The position numbers and the translations under genes are program-made. A DNA stretch of 64,000 bases from Salinibacterium sp. NG253 (lineage in GTDB: Bacteria > Actinomycetota > Actinomycetes > Actinomycetales > Microbacteriaceae), in contig NZ_JADYWF010000001.1 in the NCBI RefSeq assembly GCF_015864945.1, forward strand, positions 496,378 to 560,377, written 5' to 3'. The notes under the pieces were generated by a model, which did no database searches, had not been told where the DNA came from, and saw only the letters and a list, made by a program, of their open reading frames with translations. Position 1 is the stretch's first letter. The number at the start of each line of letters is the position of its first letter. Positions 8,563-18,574 of this stretch are shown here, piece after piece.

Positions 8563-10431
8563 CTACTTCTTCTCTTTCCCGGCTTCGACTTCACCGGAAA
8601 GCGCAGCAATAAAGGCGGACTGCGGAACTTCGACACGACCGACCATCTTCATGCGCTTCTTGCCCTCCTTCTGCTTCTCAAGGAGTTTACGCTTGCGGCT
8701 GATGTCACCGCCGTAGCACTTAGCAAGAACGTCTTTACGCATGGCACGGATCGACTCGCGAGCAATAATGCGCGCACCAATCGCGGCCTGGATGGGCACC
8801 TCAAACTGCTGGCGCGGAATCAGATTCTTCAAGCGCTCCGTCATGAGCACACCGTAGGCGTAGGCCTTGTCGCGGTGCACGATCGCACTGAACGCGTCAA
8901 CGGCTTCGCCCTGAAGAAGAATGTCGACCTTCACCAGGTCAGCTTCTTGGTCGCCACTGGGCTCGTAGTCGAGGCTTGCGTAGCCCTGAGTGCGGCTCTT
9001 GAGGTGGTCGAAGAAGTCGAACACAATCTCACCAAGCGGTATTGTGTAGTGCAGCTCAACACGGTCGGTTCCGACGTATTCCATACCCTGCATGGTGCCT
9101 CGACGCGACTGGCAGAGCTCCATCACGGTTCCGACGAAGTCTTTCGGCGTCAGAATGGATGCCTTCACCATCGGCTCAGAAACACTGGCGATCTTGCCGC
9201 CCGGGAACTCGCTCGGGTTCGTGACCGTCGTGAACTTCTTGTCGTCGCCCATCACTTCGTAGATAACCGACGGAGCCGTCGCGATCATGTCGAGATTGAA
9301 CTCGCGCTCGAGACGCTCGCGCACAATCTCCAAGTGCAGCAGGCCGAGGAACCCACAACGGAAACCAAAGCCAAGCGCAACGGACGTTTCTGGTTCGTAC
9401 ACCAGCGCAGCATCCGAAAGCTTCAACTTATCGAGAGCTTCACGCAGCACCGGATAATCGGAACCATCGATCGGGTAGAGACCAGAGAACACCATCGGCT
9501 TCGGTTCTGAATACCCCTGAAGCGGCACACTCGATGGCTTCGCGAAGTTGGTGACCGTGTCGCCAACCTTGCTGAGGCGCACATCTTTCACGCCCGTGAT
9601 GAGGTAACCCACCTCTCCAACACCAAGGCCCTTAGTGGGCGTTGGCTCGGGCGCACTCACGCCAATTTCGAGCAACTCGTGAGCCGACTTAGTCGACATC
9701 ATCATGACCTTCTCGCGCGGCGAGAGCTTGCCATCGATCATGCGGACGTACGTGATTACACCGCGGTAGGCGTCGTAGACGGAGTCGAAAATCATGGCGC
9801 GGGCCGGAGCATCCGCGTCTCCCACCGGTGCGGGGATGAGTCGTGTTGCCTCATCGAGCAGCTCGGGGACGCCGACGCCGGTCTTGCCGGAGACGCGAAG
9901 CACAGAGGCCGGATCGCAACCGATGAGGCCAGCGATTTCTTCGGCATACTTGTCGGGATCGGCAGCGGGCAGGTCGATCTTGTTCAGCACGGGAATGATC
10001 GTGAGATCGTTCTCCATCGCTAAATACAGGTTGGCGAGCGTCTGGGCCTCAATGCCCTGCGCAGCGTCTACCAAAAGAATTGCGCCCTCACACGCCGCCA
10101 AGGAACGTGACACCTCATAGGTGAAGTCAACGTGGCCGGGTGTGTCGATCATGTTGAGCGCGTAGGACTGTTCCTTACCGTTTTCATCGGTAAGCGCCCA
10201 CGGCATGCGCACCGCTTGGCTCTTGATTGTGATGCCGCGCTCACGCTCGATATCCATACGGTCGAGGTACTGCGCCCGCATATCGCGGTCGCTAACAACC
10301 CCCGTGACCGACAGCATGCGGTCAGCGAGGGTGGACTTGCCATGATCGATATGCGCAATGATGCAAAAGTTGCGGATAAACGCAGGATCGGTCGAAGCAG
10401 GCTCAAGTGTGTAAGAGGCGCGAGGAGACAT
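8563..10431 (-). CDS. lepA: Elongation factor 4 (LepA)
   Basis: LepA/EF4 is a translational GTPase that binds ribosomes and assists initiation/back-translocation under stress. The 622 aa protein has G1 AHIDHGKS, G3 DTPGH, G4 NKID, EF-G-like domains II, III and V and the LepA-specific C-terminal domain ending [17 protein letters not shown] chose the ATG at 10431 ([13 protein letters not shown]) with GGGAG upstream; the frame stays open 51 codons further but without family similarity. Followed after five bases by the DUF1990 gene. Confidence 0.97.
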   Translation of the reverse strand: MSPRASYTLEPASTDPAFIRNFCIIAHIDHGKSTLADRMLSVTGVVSDRDMRAQYLDRMDIERERGITIKSQAVRMPWALTDENGKEQSYALNMIDTPGHVDFTYEVSRSLAACEGAILLVDAAQGIEAQTLANLYLAMENDLTIIPVLNKIDLPAADPDKYAEEIAGLIGCDPASVLRVSGKTGVGVPELLDEATRLIPAPVGDADAPARAMIFDSVYDAYRGVITYVRMIDGKLSPREKVMMMSTKSAHELLEIGVSAPEPTPTKGLGVGEVGYLITGVKDVRLSKVGDTVTNFAKPSSVPLQGYSEPKPMVFSGLYPIDGSDYPVLREALDKLKLSDAALVYEPETSVALGFGFRCGFLGLLHLEIVRERLEREFNLDMIATAPSVIYEVMGDDKKFTTVTNPSEFPGGKIASVSEPMVKASILTPKDFVGTVMELCQSRRGTMQGMEYVGTDRVELHYTIPLGEIVFDFFDHLKSRTQGYASLDYEPSGDQEADLVKVDILLQGEAVDAFSAIVHRDKAYAYGVLMTERLKNLIPRQQFEVPIQAAIGARIIARESIRAMRKDVLAKCYGGDISRKRKLLEKQKEGKKRMKMVGRVEVPQSAFIAALSGEVEAGKEKK

Positions 10432-10491
10432 CCGCCCAATTCTCCCATGAAGCCGACGATCCTGCGCGCACCCACCGTTGCGACAGGCCAA

Positions 10492-10517
10492 AGCCCGCAC
10501 CGTTAGCGGTGCGGGCT
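10492..10517 (-). terminator. Terminator after small membrane protein gene
   Basis: Perfect 11-bp stem AGCCCGCACCG with a 4-base loop, followed in the minus direction by TTGGCC. It lies 15 bases after the stop of the 10532-10927 gene. The T-run is short, as is common in high-GC genomes. Confidence 0.75.
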
Positions 10518-10531
10518 GGACTACAAGACGC

Positions 10532-10927
10532 CTAAAACGCAGCGCCGAGAAGGATAAAGGGCAAAGAAAACAGGGCGCCAGCAACCACGATGAAAACCCA
10601 GCCGAACGTTGCGACGCACGCTAAGACGATGCCCCAGATAGCGAAACCGCGGCCTGCTGGTTCATCCCGCAGCCCAAATACGCCAAGAATGACGGCCGCC
10701 AAGGGCACAACAACTGTCTGGGCAAAAATCAACGACGCGATACCCAAGCTGAGAGCGAGAATACTCATTGTGCGAGCACTCGACTTCGCAGGAGCAGCGG
10801 ATGTTGCGGGCTGCGGTTCCGCCGGACCCAGCTGGGAGTCCCCAGCGGCGCCATCGCGCTCGGATTCGGATTCGGATTCGGATTCGGGAAGAACGATTGT
10901 GGACGAAGAAGCGGTTGAAGAAGTCAT
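10532..10927 (-). CDS. DUF4190-like small membrane protein with acidic N-terminus
   Basis: A 131 aa protein with a Ser/Glu- and Ala/Pro-rich N-terminus (residues 1-50, including a SESESESE tract) and two to three hydrophobic segments: [32 protein letters not shown], then the short loop [10 protein letters not shown], then [24 protein letters not shown], of which I show parts only. This layout is typical of DUF4190 membrane proteins. The ATG has no Shine-Dalgarno but TACCGT lies exactly six bases upstream, so a leaderless transcript is likely. A hexanucleotide repeat encodes the Ser-Glu tract. Function unknown. Confidence 0.78.
   Translation of the reverse strand: MTSSTASSSTIVLPESESESESERDGAAGDSQLGPAEPQPATSAAPAKSSARTMSILALSLGIASLIFAQTVVVPLAAVILGVFGLRDEPAGRGFAIWGIVLACVATFGWVFIVVAGALFSLPFILLGAAF
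10860..10886. repeat. Hexanucleotide tandem repeat (CGGATT, four copies)
   Basis: Four perfect copies of CGGATT (10861-10884) inside the preceding small membrane protein gene, encoding alternating Ser-Glu. Being a multiple of three, changes in copy number would lengthen or shorten the acidic tract without a frameshift. Confidence 0.85.
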
Positions 10928-10939
10928 GCCTCAACGGTA

Positions 10940-11184
10940 GAAAAACTGCAACGGTGCGGGTAGCGGGGTAACCCCCGAAATGCTGGGTGGGACGACCAGA
11001 TGCTCTACGGCAACCCACCTGCGCCATTTAGGCGTGGCATAAAACGGGAAGCACTCAAGGTCAGTACTCTGGGAGAAGCCAACGGGGACATCGCGCAGCG
11101 GCGTCCCGCAATTGCCGAAGCTTTACCGAGAAGTCCGAACTAACCCCGTTTGTTCGGCGCTGGGGTCGTGCAATCGTTCCGCAA
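10940..11184. other. Gap upstream of rpsT without a convincing gene
   Basis: About 245 bases between the leaderless promoter of the small membrane protein gene and the rpsT promoter. Open frames here have no recognisable product and overlap the rpsT control region. I see nothing else in it. Confidence 0.5.
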
Positions 11185-11213
11185 TTGCCATAGCTCCACT
11201 GCGCTGGTAATGT
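11185..11213 (+). promoter_or_regulatory. Candidate rpsT promoter
   Basis: TTGCCA, 17 bases, TAATGT. Predicted start near 11220 gives a leader of about 120 bases before the rpsT GTG, long enough for S20 autoregulation, though I could not identify a known leader fold. Confidence 0.55.
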
Positions 11214-11339
11214 TGCCTGTTGGCTTATGCATAAGGTTCTTCGTCGAACAGTATGCGCATCGCGGCCGGGAATCAGAACGTCGATTCTCTTCCACGGCCG
11301 CCCACCATCTCTGATCCACAAACAAGAAAGCACATACAC

Positions 11340-11600
11340 GTGGCAAATATTAAGTCGCAGATCAAGCGCATCGGTACCAACAAGAAGGCACAAGACCGCA
11401 ACCGCCAGGTCAAGAGCCAGATCAAGACCGCTATCCGCGCAACGCGCGCAGCGATCAAGGCTGGCGACAAAGACGCCGCTCTCGCGAACCTGAAGGTCGC
11501 TTCCAAGTCGCTCGACAAGGCAGCTGGCAAGGGCGTAGTTCACAAGAACCAGGCAGCCAACCGCAAGTCGGCAATGGCCAAGCAGGTCGCAGCACTCTAA
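11340..11600 (+). CDS. rpsT: 30S ribosomal protein S20
   Basis: S20 binds 16S rRNA at the body of the 30S subunit. The 86 aa protein starts [20 protein letters not shown] after the initiator and is highly basic, as expected. The start is a GTG at 11340; no ATG is available at the conserved N-terminus. GTG/TTG starts are common for rpsT and are linked to its weak, regulated initiation. A promoter lies about 120 bases upstream and a terminator follows. It stands convergent to holA. Confidence 0.97.
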   Translation: MANIKSQIKRIGTNKKAQDRNRQVKSQIKTAIRATRAAIKAGDKDAALANLKVASKSLDKAAGKGVVHKNQAANRKSAMAKQVAAL

Positions 11601-11632
11601 ATACCTCGCTCGACTTAACGTCGAACACACAG

Positions 11633-11664
11633 AAGCCCCCAACCGTTCGCGGTCGGGGGCTTTT
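11633..11664 (+). terminator. Terminator after rpsT
   Basis: GCCCCC-A-ACCG stem with a TTCG loop pairing to CGGT-C-GGGGGC (one internal mismatch), then TTTTGTCGTT. Positioned 35 bases after the rpsT stop. Confidence 0.88.
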
Positions 11665-11696
11665 GTCGTTGGGCGTTGAGAGCTGCCGGAAGCAGG

Positions 11697-12725
11697 TCAG
11701 TGATTGCCTCGTGCGGCGACCACAGAAATCATGCGTTCGAGAGCAAAGACAGGATCACGCCCGAGGCCCTTAACTTGGGCATCGGTATCCGCGATCGCCT
11801 CAATGGCTGAACCGAGCCCGGCATCACTCCAGCCGCGCAAATCTTTCATCGCACGATCGGCCTGCCAGGGTGCCATGCCGAACATCTTCGCGGCTTGCCC
11901 GGACGACATCGAGCCGCCCGAAAGCTTTGCCATAGTGCGCAGTTTCGAGGCGAACGCCGCCACAATTGGCACCGGGTCGGCGCCCGAAGCGAGCGCATGG
12001 CGCAAAAGCACAAGAGCCTCACCAGATCGACCGGCGATCGCGGAATCCGCTACCTTGAACGCACTCGTTTCGACTCGACCCGAGTAGTACCTGGCGACAG
12101 TGGCTTCGTTGATCTCGTCAGCATCATCGGCGAGCAGCTGTTGGCAGGCTGCCGCAAGTTCAGCCAAGTCAGCAGAAAAAGCAGAGACGAGCGTTCGCAG
12201 CGCCCCGGGGGTGACCCGCCGACGCTGTGCCGCGAACTCTGCGGAGGCAAAGTCGTACTTTTCGGCATCCTTCTTCATCTCGAGGCACGTGATCTCGATT
12301 CCACCGCCCTTGCCTGCCCGGATGGCGTCGAGCAGTTTCTTGCCGCGGACTCCCCCCGCATGACGCAGCACAAGATAGGTGTCGTCTGCCGGGGCCTCAA
12401 GGTAGGACAGGGTTTCGGTGATGAATGCGTCAGTGCATTTCTCGACGTTCGTCACTCGAATCAGCCGGGGCTCGCTGAACAGAGAAGGGCTGGCAAGACT
12501 GATGAGTTCGCCAGGACCGTAATGGTCTGCTTCAAGGTCGTTGACCTCGAGACTGGGATCTTCGACCTTCAAGGTGTCGCGCAGCATGCGGATAGCACGG
12601 TCGGCCAAAAAGCCTTCGGTGCCGCTGACGAGAATGATCGGCGCGGGACGCACCTTGTTCCACGCCAACTGCGGGATCGCGACTTTAGATTTCGCCGGCG
12701 ATCGGGCGGGGGTTCTGGCGGCCAC
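11697..12725 (-). CDS. holA: DNA polymerase III subunit delta
   Basis: HolA opens the beta sliding clamp in the clamp-loader complex. The 342 aa protein shows the delta N-terminal ATPase-like domain without a functional Walker A (ILVSGTEGFLADRAIRMLRD), and the C-terminal collar domain (RHALASGADPVPIVAAFASKLRTM). I chose the GTG at 12725, four bases after GAGGAG. It follows comEC by 31 bases, the standard comEA-comEC-holA order, and ends convergent to rpsT. Confidence 0.94.
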   Translation of the reverse strand: MAARTPARSPAKSKVAIPQLAWNKVRPAPIILVSGTEGFLADRAIRMLRDTLKVEDPSLEVNDLEADHYGPGELISLASPSLFSEPRLIRVTNVEKCTDAFITETLSYLEAPADDTYLVLRHAGGVRGKKLLDAIRAGKGGGIEITCLEMKKDAEKYDFASAEFAAQRRRVTPGALRTLVSAFSADLAELAAACQQLLADDADEINEATVARYYSGRVETSAFKVADSAIAGRSGEALVLLRHALASGADPVPIVAAFASKLRTMAKLSGGSMSSGQAAKMFGMAPWQADRAMKDLRGWSDAGLGSAIEAIADTDAQVKGLGRDPVFALERMISVVAARGNH

Positions 12726-12756
12726 AACACTCCTCAATTTGAACTGCGATCCCAGC

Positions 12757-15138
12757 CTAGTGCCGGGCACCCACATCGTTCTCCGACCACACAGAAACCA
12801 CACCGGGCTGCACCGTTGAAGAGACCAACACCAAGCCGTCTTCGTCACTGCGGGCTACTGCCGTGCCAGCGTCATCGAGCATGGCGAGCGCATCGGCCGT
12901 CGGATGCCCATAACCGTTATCCGCTCCGACACCAATGAGTCCGAGAGTGGCTTTCAGCTCGAGATAGAGGGCCGGATACTGGTCGCCGGAACCATGATGG
13001 CTTACTTTCGCGACATCCACTTGTGTGAACGCGTGAGCGGAAGCGAGGCGCGACTGAGCGCTTTCGCCGAGGTCGCCAAGGAACACCGCGCTGAGACATT
13101 GCTGGAGACAGTCGGAGCGTGGAGCGAACTCGACAACCACGCTCGCATCGTTGCCAGGGTCTATCCCCGAAAGCACTGCTGCAGGCCACAGGATGCTCCA
13201 CTGCAGTTCGCCAAGCTGGCCCCGATCTCCCGCACTGACTTCAACCACGCGTGCCCCGGACGCCGCGAGTGTGCTGAGCAATTGCTCGTCGTCCACTGAG
13301 CTGACCGGACCAACGATGGCGGTGCCTACCTTGCCCACCACTGCCTCGGTTCCGCCAACATGGTCGTGGTCGAAATGGGTCAATACCAACAGATCGATGT
13401 GGTCAATCGAGAGGCGATCGAGACAGTTTTTGAGCAGTTCTGGCTCGGCACCGGTGTCGATGAGGGCAGTTTTGCCCGCGCTACGAACGACTACGGCGTC
13501 TCCTTGCCCGACGTCGCATTGGGCGAATTGCCAGTCGCTCGGCCACGTGAGCGCCGTGCTCACGGCGCTCCCTACGACAACGGCAATTGCGAGGGCACCG
13601 GCGATGAGCAGCGAGGTCACCGCGTGCGCCCGCCACGCTCCAGTGGTCATGAGAGCGGTCAGGAGGAGCATCGTGAGTACGCTGAGGGTCACGACCCCCA
13701 CCCAGCCCTCCCACCACGGTATGCGCGCCCACGGGGCCTCGGCGAAGAATTCAGCTACCGCGGCAACCCACGCGGAGGGAATCCACGCGATCCACATGAG
13801 GCCAAACCCGAGCGCCGGGATCACCGAGAGCGCCACACACGCCGCGAGCCCCACGACAGTAGCGATGGGAGCGGCGGGCGCCGCCATTACGTTCGCGAGC
13901 ACTCCATAGGTCGGCAAAGAGGGCTGCAAGAGCAGGAGCACGGGCTGGCAGGCGAGCTGAGCCGCCAAGGGCACGGCAACGACGAGTGACAGCCAGCGGG
14001 GCATCCAACGTGCGAGAAATTGCGCAAGCGGTTCCGCAAACAGCAGTAGCCCAGCGGTAGCGAACACGGAGAGCACGAAGGCGAAGTTGCGCGAAAGCCA
14101 CGGGTCGAACACGAGGAGTGCGATTGTAGCGAGGGAAAGAACGGCCATCCCTCGGATCGGCCTGCCGCTGCCCAGCGCAATCAGCACGAATGTTGCCATC
14201 AGCGCTGCACGCAGCACGCTCGGATCGGGCGTGACAACGATCACAAACGCGAGCAACACGAGTATCGACAGAGCAATCCGCAGTGCGCGTTGCACTCCAG
14301 CACGCCCGCCGAGCGCCATGATCAATCCGACCACGATCGCGCAGTTTGCCCCAGAGACGGCCGTGAGGTGGCTCAGTGAGCTTGTCTTCATCGCGGCATC
14401 CAAATCATCGCTGACGGCGCTGGTGTCGCCGATCGCGAGGCCACCCAAGAGTTCGCCACCGCCACCCGGAAGTTGGGTCGTTGCAGCGGCAAACGTGCGG
14501 CGCAGCTGGTTTGCCCAATCGAACTGCCAGTTCGGAGCTGCGCGCCACTCTGGAGCATCCGAAGCGAAGAGAAGCACCGCGCGCCCGTCGCCCGGTTCGG
14601 TGTTGGCGAGAGTGCCGGTGACGGTGAAAGTGACACCGATCCCCCACGGCACGTTGTCGCCGGCGGACTCTGAAACCTCACGGCCATCTGGCACGTCAGC
14701 CGCTGTCGTTTCGCTCGCGCCGAAACCACCCCGTTCGCTGAAAATGAGTGCAGGAGAATCGAGCTCTACGATTTCGCCATCACTCTCCAACTGGGTGATG
14801 TTCGCTTGAAAGAACTCTGCATCGTCAAGCACCGCGCTCGTCGTCACTGCTGTCGCGGTGACGGTCGAATGTTGTGCAGCGATCTCCGCGAGCACCGCTG
14901 GTTGTCGATTCTCGGCCTGAAACGCGACCGATGTTGAACACAGAGCCGCGAGGGCGCATCCCAGCGCGAGGCTGGGTAACAGTCGTCGCTCGGTCACGAG
15001 CGCAGCCGCCGCACACACCCCAGCTCCGAGCCATAGGGCAATTGATACGTGAACAGACCACGCTGGGACCGCGATCAAGAAGACCGCCACGATCCACGCG
15101 GCGGCAACCGGCAGGCTCAACCGCAGATCGAGAGTCAT
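12757..15138 (-). CDS. comEC: ComEC/Rec2 family competence protein
   Basis: ComEC forms the inner-membrane channel for single-stranded DNA in natural transformation. The 793 aa protein has N-terminal membrane helices and a DUF4131-like segment, the Competence domain with the SHLTAVSGANCAI signature around residue 250, further helices, and a C-terminal metallo-beta-lactamase-like domain with LTHFDHDHVGG. All three domains are present and intact. Its ATG overlaps the comEA stop as ATGA (15135-15138). Competence has rarely been shown in this family of bacteria, so the pathway may serve DNA uptake for nutrition or repair. Confidence 0.94.
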   Translation of the reverse strand: MTLDLRLSLPVAAAWIVAVFLIAVPAWSVHVSIALWLGAGVCAAAALVTERRLLPSLALGCALAALCSTSVAFQAENRQPAVLAEIAAQHSTVTATAVTTSAVLDDAEFFQANITQLESDGEIVELDSPALIFSERGGFGASETTAADVPDGREVSESAGDNVPWGIGVTFTVTGTLANTEPGDGRAVLLFASDAPEWRAAPNWQFDWANQLRRTFAAATTQLPGGGGELLGGLAIGDTSAVSDDLDAAMKTSSLSHLTAVSGANCAIVVGLIMALGGRAGVQRALRIALSILVLLAFVIVVTPDPSVLRAALMATFVLIALGSGRPIRGMAVLSLATIALLVFDPWLSRNFAFVLSVFATAGLLLFAEPLAQFLARWMPRWLSLVVAVPLAAQLACQPVLLLLQPSLPTYGVLANVMAAPAAPIATVVGLAACVALSVIPALGFGLMWIAWIPSAWVAAVAEFFAEAPWARIPWWEGWVGVVTLSVLTMLLLTALMTTGAWRAHAVTSLLIAGALAIAVVVGSAVSTALTWPSDWQFAQCDVGQGDAVVVRSAGKTALIDTGAEPELLKNCLDRLSIDHIDLLVLTHFDHDHVGGTEAVVGKVGTAIVGPVSSVDDEQLLSTLAASGARVVEVSAGDRGQLGELQWSILWPAAVLSGIDPGNDASVVVEFAPRSDCLQQCLSAVFLGDLGESAQSRLASAHAFTQVDVAKVSHHGSGDQYPALYLELKATLGLIGVGADNGYGHPTADALAMLDDAGTAVARSDEDGLVLVSSTVQPGVVSVWSENDVGARH

Positions 15139-15731
15139 ACCGTGACCAAGTCGCGCAATCCGTCAAAGGTCGCGTCGCCAATTCCAGCAACGTTGCGCAA
15201 ATCATCGATGCTCGTGAAGCGTCCGTTTGCGTCACGCCAGGCCAGAATGCGTGCCGCCATCGCGGGGCCGATGCGGGGCAGTGTATCGAGCGCTGCGGCA
15301 TCCGCGGTGTTCAGATTCACCCGGCCATCCGATTCCGTGGCCCCGGCTGCGTCGTCGCCGTCGCCGGCGGCGGGCACGGCGAATTGTTCGCCATCCGTCA
15401 GCAGCCGCGCAAGATTGAGTTGATCGCGATTGGCATCGTCCGTGAATCCCCCAGCCGCCGCAATCGCGTCGATAACCCGCGCTCCCTCCGCTAGTTCGAA
15501 GAGACCGGGGCGAGCTACAGCACCCGTGACGTGCACGAAGAGAGACGGAGCCTCAATCGCAAAACTGTCGCCTCCATCACCAACCTCGCCCCGTGCGATC
15601 TCGAGGGCCGTCGGACTATCGGTGAGAGCCGTTGCCAACACCGCACCTCCCAGCGCGACGAGCACCACAACGATGACGGCGCCAACGCGCACTCGCAGCC
15701 GTGCTTTGCGAGCCTGCTCAAACTCTTCCAC
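15135..15731 (-). CDS. comEA: ComEA family DNA-binding protein
   Basis: Membrane-anchored DNA receptor of the competence system. The 198 aa protein has a basic N-terminus and one membrane helix (VGAVIVVVLVALGGAVLATAL), an SLBB domain (LFVHVTGAVARPGLFEL), a Gly/Asp-rich linker and a C-terminal helix-hairpin-helix pair (VNLNTADAAALDTLPRIGP and DLRNVAGIGDATFDGLRDL, each within 20 residues). I chose the GTG at 15731, which lies exactly six bases after TAGTTT; a TTG two codons earlier is possible. The stop overlaps comEC. Confidence 0.93.
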   Translation of the reverse strand: MEEFEQARKARLRVRVGAVIVVVLVALGGAVLATALTDSPTALEIARGEVGDGGDSFAIEAPSLFVHVTGAVARPGLFELAEGARVIDAIAAAGGFTDDANRDQLNLARLLTDGEQFAVPAAGDGDDAAGATESDGRVNLNTADAAALDTLPRIGPAMAARILAWRDANGRFTSIDDLRNVAGIGDATFDGLRDLVTV

Positions 15732-15734
15732 CCC

Positions 15735-15764
15735 CAAAAACTAAACGCGCCCCGATTAATCGGG
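15735..15764 (-). terminator. leuS terminator overlapping the comEA promoter
   Basis: Palindrome CCCGATTAATCGGG (15751-15764) followed in the minus direction by GCGCGTTTAGTTTTT. The T-tract contains the TAGTTT that I read as the comEA -10 box, so leuS termination and comEA initiation share DNA. Confidence 0.7.
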
Positions 15765-15792
15765 ACTCGCTTAGCGGTAAGTGTGGAGCTTC

Positions 15793-18399
15793 TTAGCCTT
15801 CGGTGGGCTGTTGACGAGTCGCGATGTTCACGATCTTCGGAGCACGCACGATGACCTTGACGATCTCGCGGTCACCGACGGTGCGCTTGACCGCGTCGGA
15901 TGCCATGGCGAGGGCTTCGAGGTCGGCACCATCGATCTTGGGCGAGACTTCGAGGCGGTCACGAACCTTGCCATCAACCTGAACGACGGCCGTAACAGAG
16001 TCCTCAACGAGGAGCGACGGGTCGGCCTTACGCCAGCCGGCAAGAGCGACGGTGGGCTCGTAGCCGAGCTTCTCCCACATCTCTTCTGCCGTGTGCGGAG
16101 CGAACAGGCTCAAGGCGATCGTGATGACTTCAGCAGCTTCACGAACCGCAGCGTCGCCGCCGCCAGCGCCGGTGTCGATCGTCTTGCGCGTCACGTTGAC
16201 GAGGTCCATGATGCGAGCGACGAGCACGTTGAACTTCAGCGACTCGGCGAGGCCTGGGCCATCGGCGAGGAAGCGGTGGGTGGCGCGACGAAGCGTGGTG
16301 TCGCCTGTCTTCCACTCGATCTCGGGGGCACTCGTGACATCCCGCACCACACGGAACGCGCGAGCCAGGAACTTGTGGGATGCAGCGGGCGACACATCTT
16401 CCCAGTTGATGTTTTCCTCGGGCGGGCCAGCGAAGGCCAGCGTCAAACGAAGCGCATCGGCACCGTGCTCGGCGATTTCGCCCGAGAACGTGACAGCCTT
16501 GCGGCTGCGCTTCGACATTTTCTTGCCCTCAGAGAGCACCATGCCCTGGTTCAGCAGCGCGCTGAAGGGCTCGGTGAAGCTGACGTAGCCGAGGTCGAAC
16601 AGCACCTTGGTGATGAAGCGCGAGTAGAGCAAGTGCAGGATCGCGTGCTCGACGCCACCGACATACTGGTCGACCGGAGCCCACTTTTCTGCTTCTGCCG
16701 GGTCGAATGCCTGCTCAGAGTCGTTCGGCGACAGGAACCGCAAGAAGTACCACGAGCTGTCGACAAACGTGTCCATCGTGTCAGCGTCGCGAAGGGCAGG
16801 GCTGCCATCGCGCGGGTCTTCAACGTTGATCCAGTCTTCGGCAGCCGCGAGAGGCGACTTGCCCTTCGGCTTCAGGTCGAGACCCTCCGTCGACGGCAGT
16901 TCAACAGGCAGCTGGTCGAAGGGAACCGGAATCAGCTCGCCATCCGAACCGTGAATGATCGGGATGGGGGTTCCCCAGAAACGCTGGCGACTGATCAGCC
17001 AGTCGCGCAGTCGGTACGTCTTCGCGGCACGACCGGTGCCAGCAGCCTCAAGCTGCTCCACGATCTTCTTGATTGCATTGTTCTTGCTCAGACCATCGAG
17101 AGGGCCTGAGTTGATCATGCGGCCATCGCCCTGCAGCGACTTGCCCGTCTCGCGCGGGTTCAACGGCGGCAGGTCATCCGGGAGGATAGCCATGCCGTTT
17201 TCGTCGAGCTCGAGAACAGGAATCAGGCCAGTGATCGGCGCATTCGTGTCGAGCACAACGCGCACGGGCAGGTCGAACTTGATCGCAAACTCAAGGTCGC
17301 GCTGGTCGTGGGCAGGAACAGCCATGACCGCGCCGTGACCGTAATCAGCCAGAACATAGTCGGCAGCCCAGATCGGGATGCGCTCGCCCGTGACCGGGTT
17401 GATGGCAAAGCGGTCGAGAGGGATGCCAGTCTTTTCGCGACCGGCATCCTTGCGCTCGATCTCGGTCTGCTTCTGGGTCTGTTCGAGGTAGCTAGCGAAT
17501 GATGCCTTCACATCGTCGCTGGCGTTCTCCACGAGTTCAGCAGCCAAGTCACCGTCAGGGGCGACGACCAAGAAGGTCACACCGTAGAGGGTGTCGGGGC
17601 GCGTGGTGAAGACCGTAACCTTGCCGTCACGACCTTCGATCTCGAAGTCGACATCCGCACCGACCGAGCGGCCAATCCAGTTGCGCTGCATCGTGAGCAC
17701 CTTTGACGGCCAGGCGCCCTCAAGCTGGTTGAGGTCGTCGAGCAGACGGTCGGCGTAGTCGGTGATCTTCAAATACCACTGCGTGAGCTTCTTCTTGACA
17801 ACCACAGCGCCGGAACGCTCAGACGTGCCGTCGGCCAGAACCTGCTCGTTTGCGAGAACAGTCTGATCTACCGGGTCCCAGTTGACCCAAGAATCCTTGC
17901 GGTACGCGAGGCCCTTTTCGTACATCTTGAGGAACAACCACTGGTTCCACTTGTAGTACTCGGGGTCGCTCGTGTGCAGAACGCGATCCCAGTCAAAGGA
18001 AACGCCATAGAGCTTCATGCTCTTCTTCTGCTGATCGATGTTGTCGTACGTCCAGCCACGAGGGTCAATGCCGCGCTCGATGGCAGCATTCTCGGCGGGC
18101 AGACCAAAGGAGTCCCAGCCGATGGGGTGCAGAACGTTGAAACCACGCTGACGCCAGTAGCGTGCCGCGATATCACCAAAGGCATACGCCTCGGCATGAC
18201 CCATGTGCAGGTCGCCCGAGGGGTACGGGAACATGTCAAGAATGTACTTGCGCGGACGCTTGTCTTCCGGGTCGCTCGTCGCGAACGGCTTAAGCTCTTC
18301 CCACTTGGCTTGCCACTTGGCGTGGATGGCGGCTACATCGTAGTCCGAGGAACCATCGCGGTCGTCGTGTGCACCAGCAAAGTTGGGCTGCTCAGTCAC
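15793..18399 (-). CDS. leuS: Leucine--tRNA ligase
   Basis: Class Ia aminoacyl-tRNA synthetase charging tRNA-Leu. The 868 aa protein has the HIGH motif as HMGH at 65-68 in the [16 protein letters not shown] context, the CP1 editing domain with [12 protein letters not shown], the second catalytic motif as KKMSKR (usual KMSKS) and an anticodon-binding C-terminal domain. Length is normal for bacterial LeuRS. The start is GTG at 18399 with GAGAG upstream. A gap of 175 bases to pabB should hold its promoter; I do not see a T-box. Confidence 0.97.
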   Translation of the reverse strand: MTEQPNFAGAHDDRDGSSDYDVAAIHAKWQAKWEELKPFATSDPEDKRPRKYILDMFPYPSGDLHMGHAEAYAFGDIAARYWRQRGFNVLHPIGWDSFGLPAENAAIERGIDPRGWTYDNIDQQKKSMKLYGVSFDWDRVLHTSDPEYYKWNQWLFLKMYEKGLAYRKDSWVNWDPVDQTVLANEQVLADGTSERSGAVVVKKKLTQWYLKITDYADRLLDDLNQLEGAWPSKVLTMQRNWIGRSVGADVDFEIEGRDGKVTVFTTRPDTLYGVTFLVVAPDGDLAAELVENASDDVKASFASYLEQTQKQTEIERKDAGREKTGIPLDRFAINPVTGERIPIWAADYVLADYGHGAVMAVPAHDQRDLEFAIKFDLPVRVVLDTNAPITGLIPVLELDENGMAILPDDLPPLNPRETGKSLQGDGRMINSGPLDGLSKNNAIKKIVEQLEAAGTGRAAKTYRLRDWLISRQRFWGTPIPIIHGSDGELIPVPFDQLPVELPSTEGLDLKPKGKSPLAAAEDWINVEDPRDGSPALRDADTMDTFVDSSWYFLRFLSPNDSEQAFDPAEAEKWAPVDQYVGGVEHAILHLLYSRFITKVLFDLGYVSFTEPFSALLNQGMVLSEGKKMSKRSRKAVTFSGEIAEHGADALRLTLAFAGPPEENINWEDVSPAASHKFLARAFRVVRDVTSAPEIEWKTGDTTLRRATHRFLADGPGLAESLKFNVLVARIMDLVNVTRKTIDTGAGGGDAAVREAAEVITIALSLFAPHTAEEMWEKLGYEPTVALAGWRKADPSLLVEDSVTAVVQVDGKVRDRLEVSPKIDGADLEALAMASDAVKRTVGDREIVKVIVRAPKIVNIATRQQPTEG

Positions 18400-18574
18400 G
18401 TAAACACTCTCAATTCGTTACAGGGAAGATCTAAGATTACCCAACTCACGGCCGCGCTCGAGGGGGCCAAAAAGTGTCGGGCAATTCCATTGTCTATGAG
18501 TTGACGTCTCTCACAGTACACAGCCCCACGGTAGACCGGTGGTTCGCTACGGCCGGGAGCGGATGCGTGGCCGC

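Noticed and set aside
8545-9510. Long plus-strand open frame over lepA
   Set aside because: Mirror frame of the LepA gene; no recognisable domains, atypical composition.
15781-17109. 442-codon plus-strand frame antisense to leuS
   Set aside because: Shadow of the leuS coding strand; no homologous features.
18400-18574. Possible T-box leader of leuS
   Set aside because: No T-box sequence or specifier stem is visible; actinobacterial T-boxes are known mainly for ileS.
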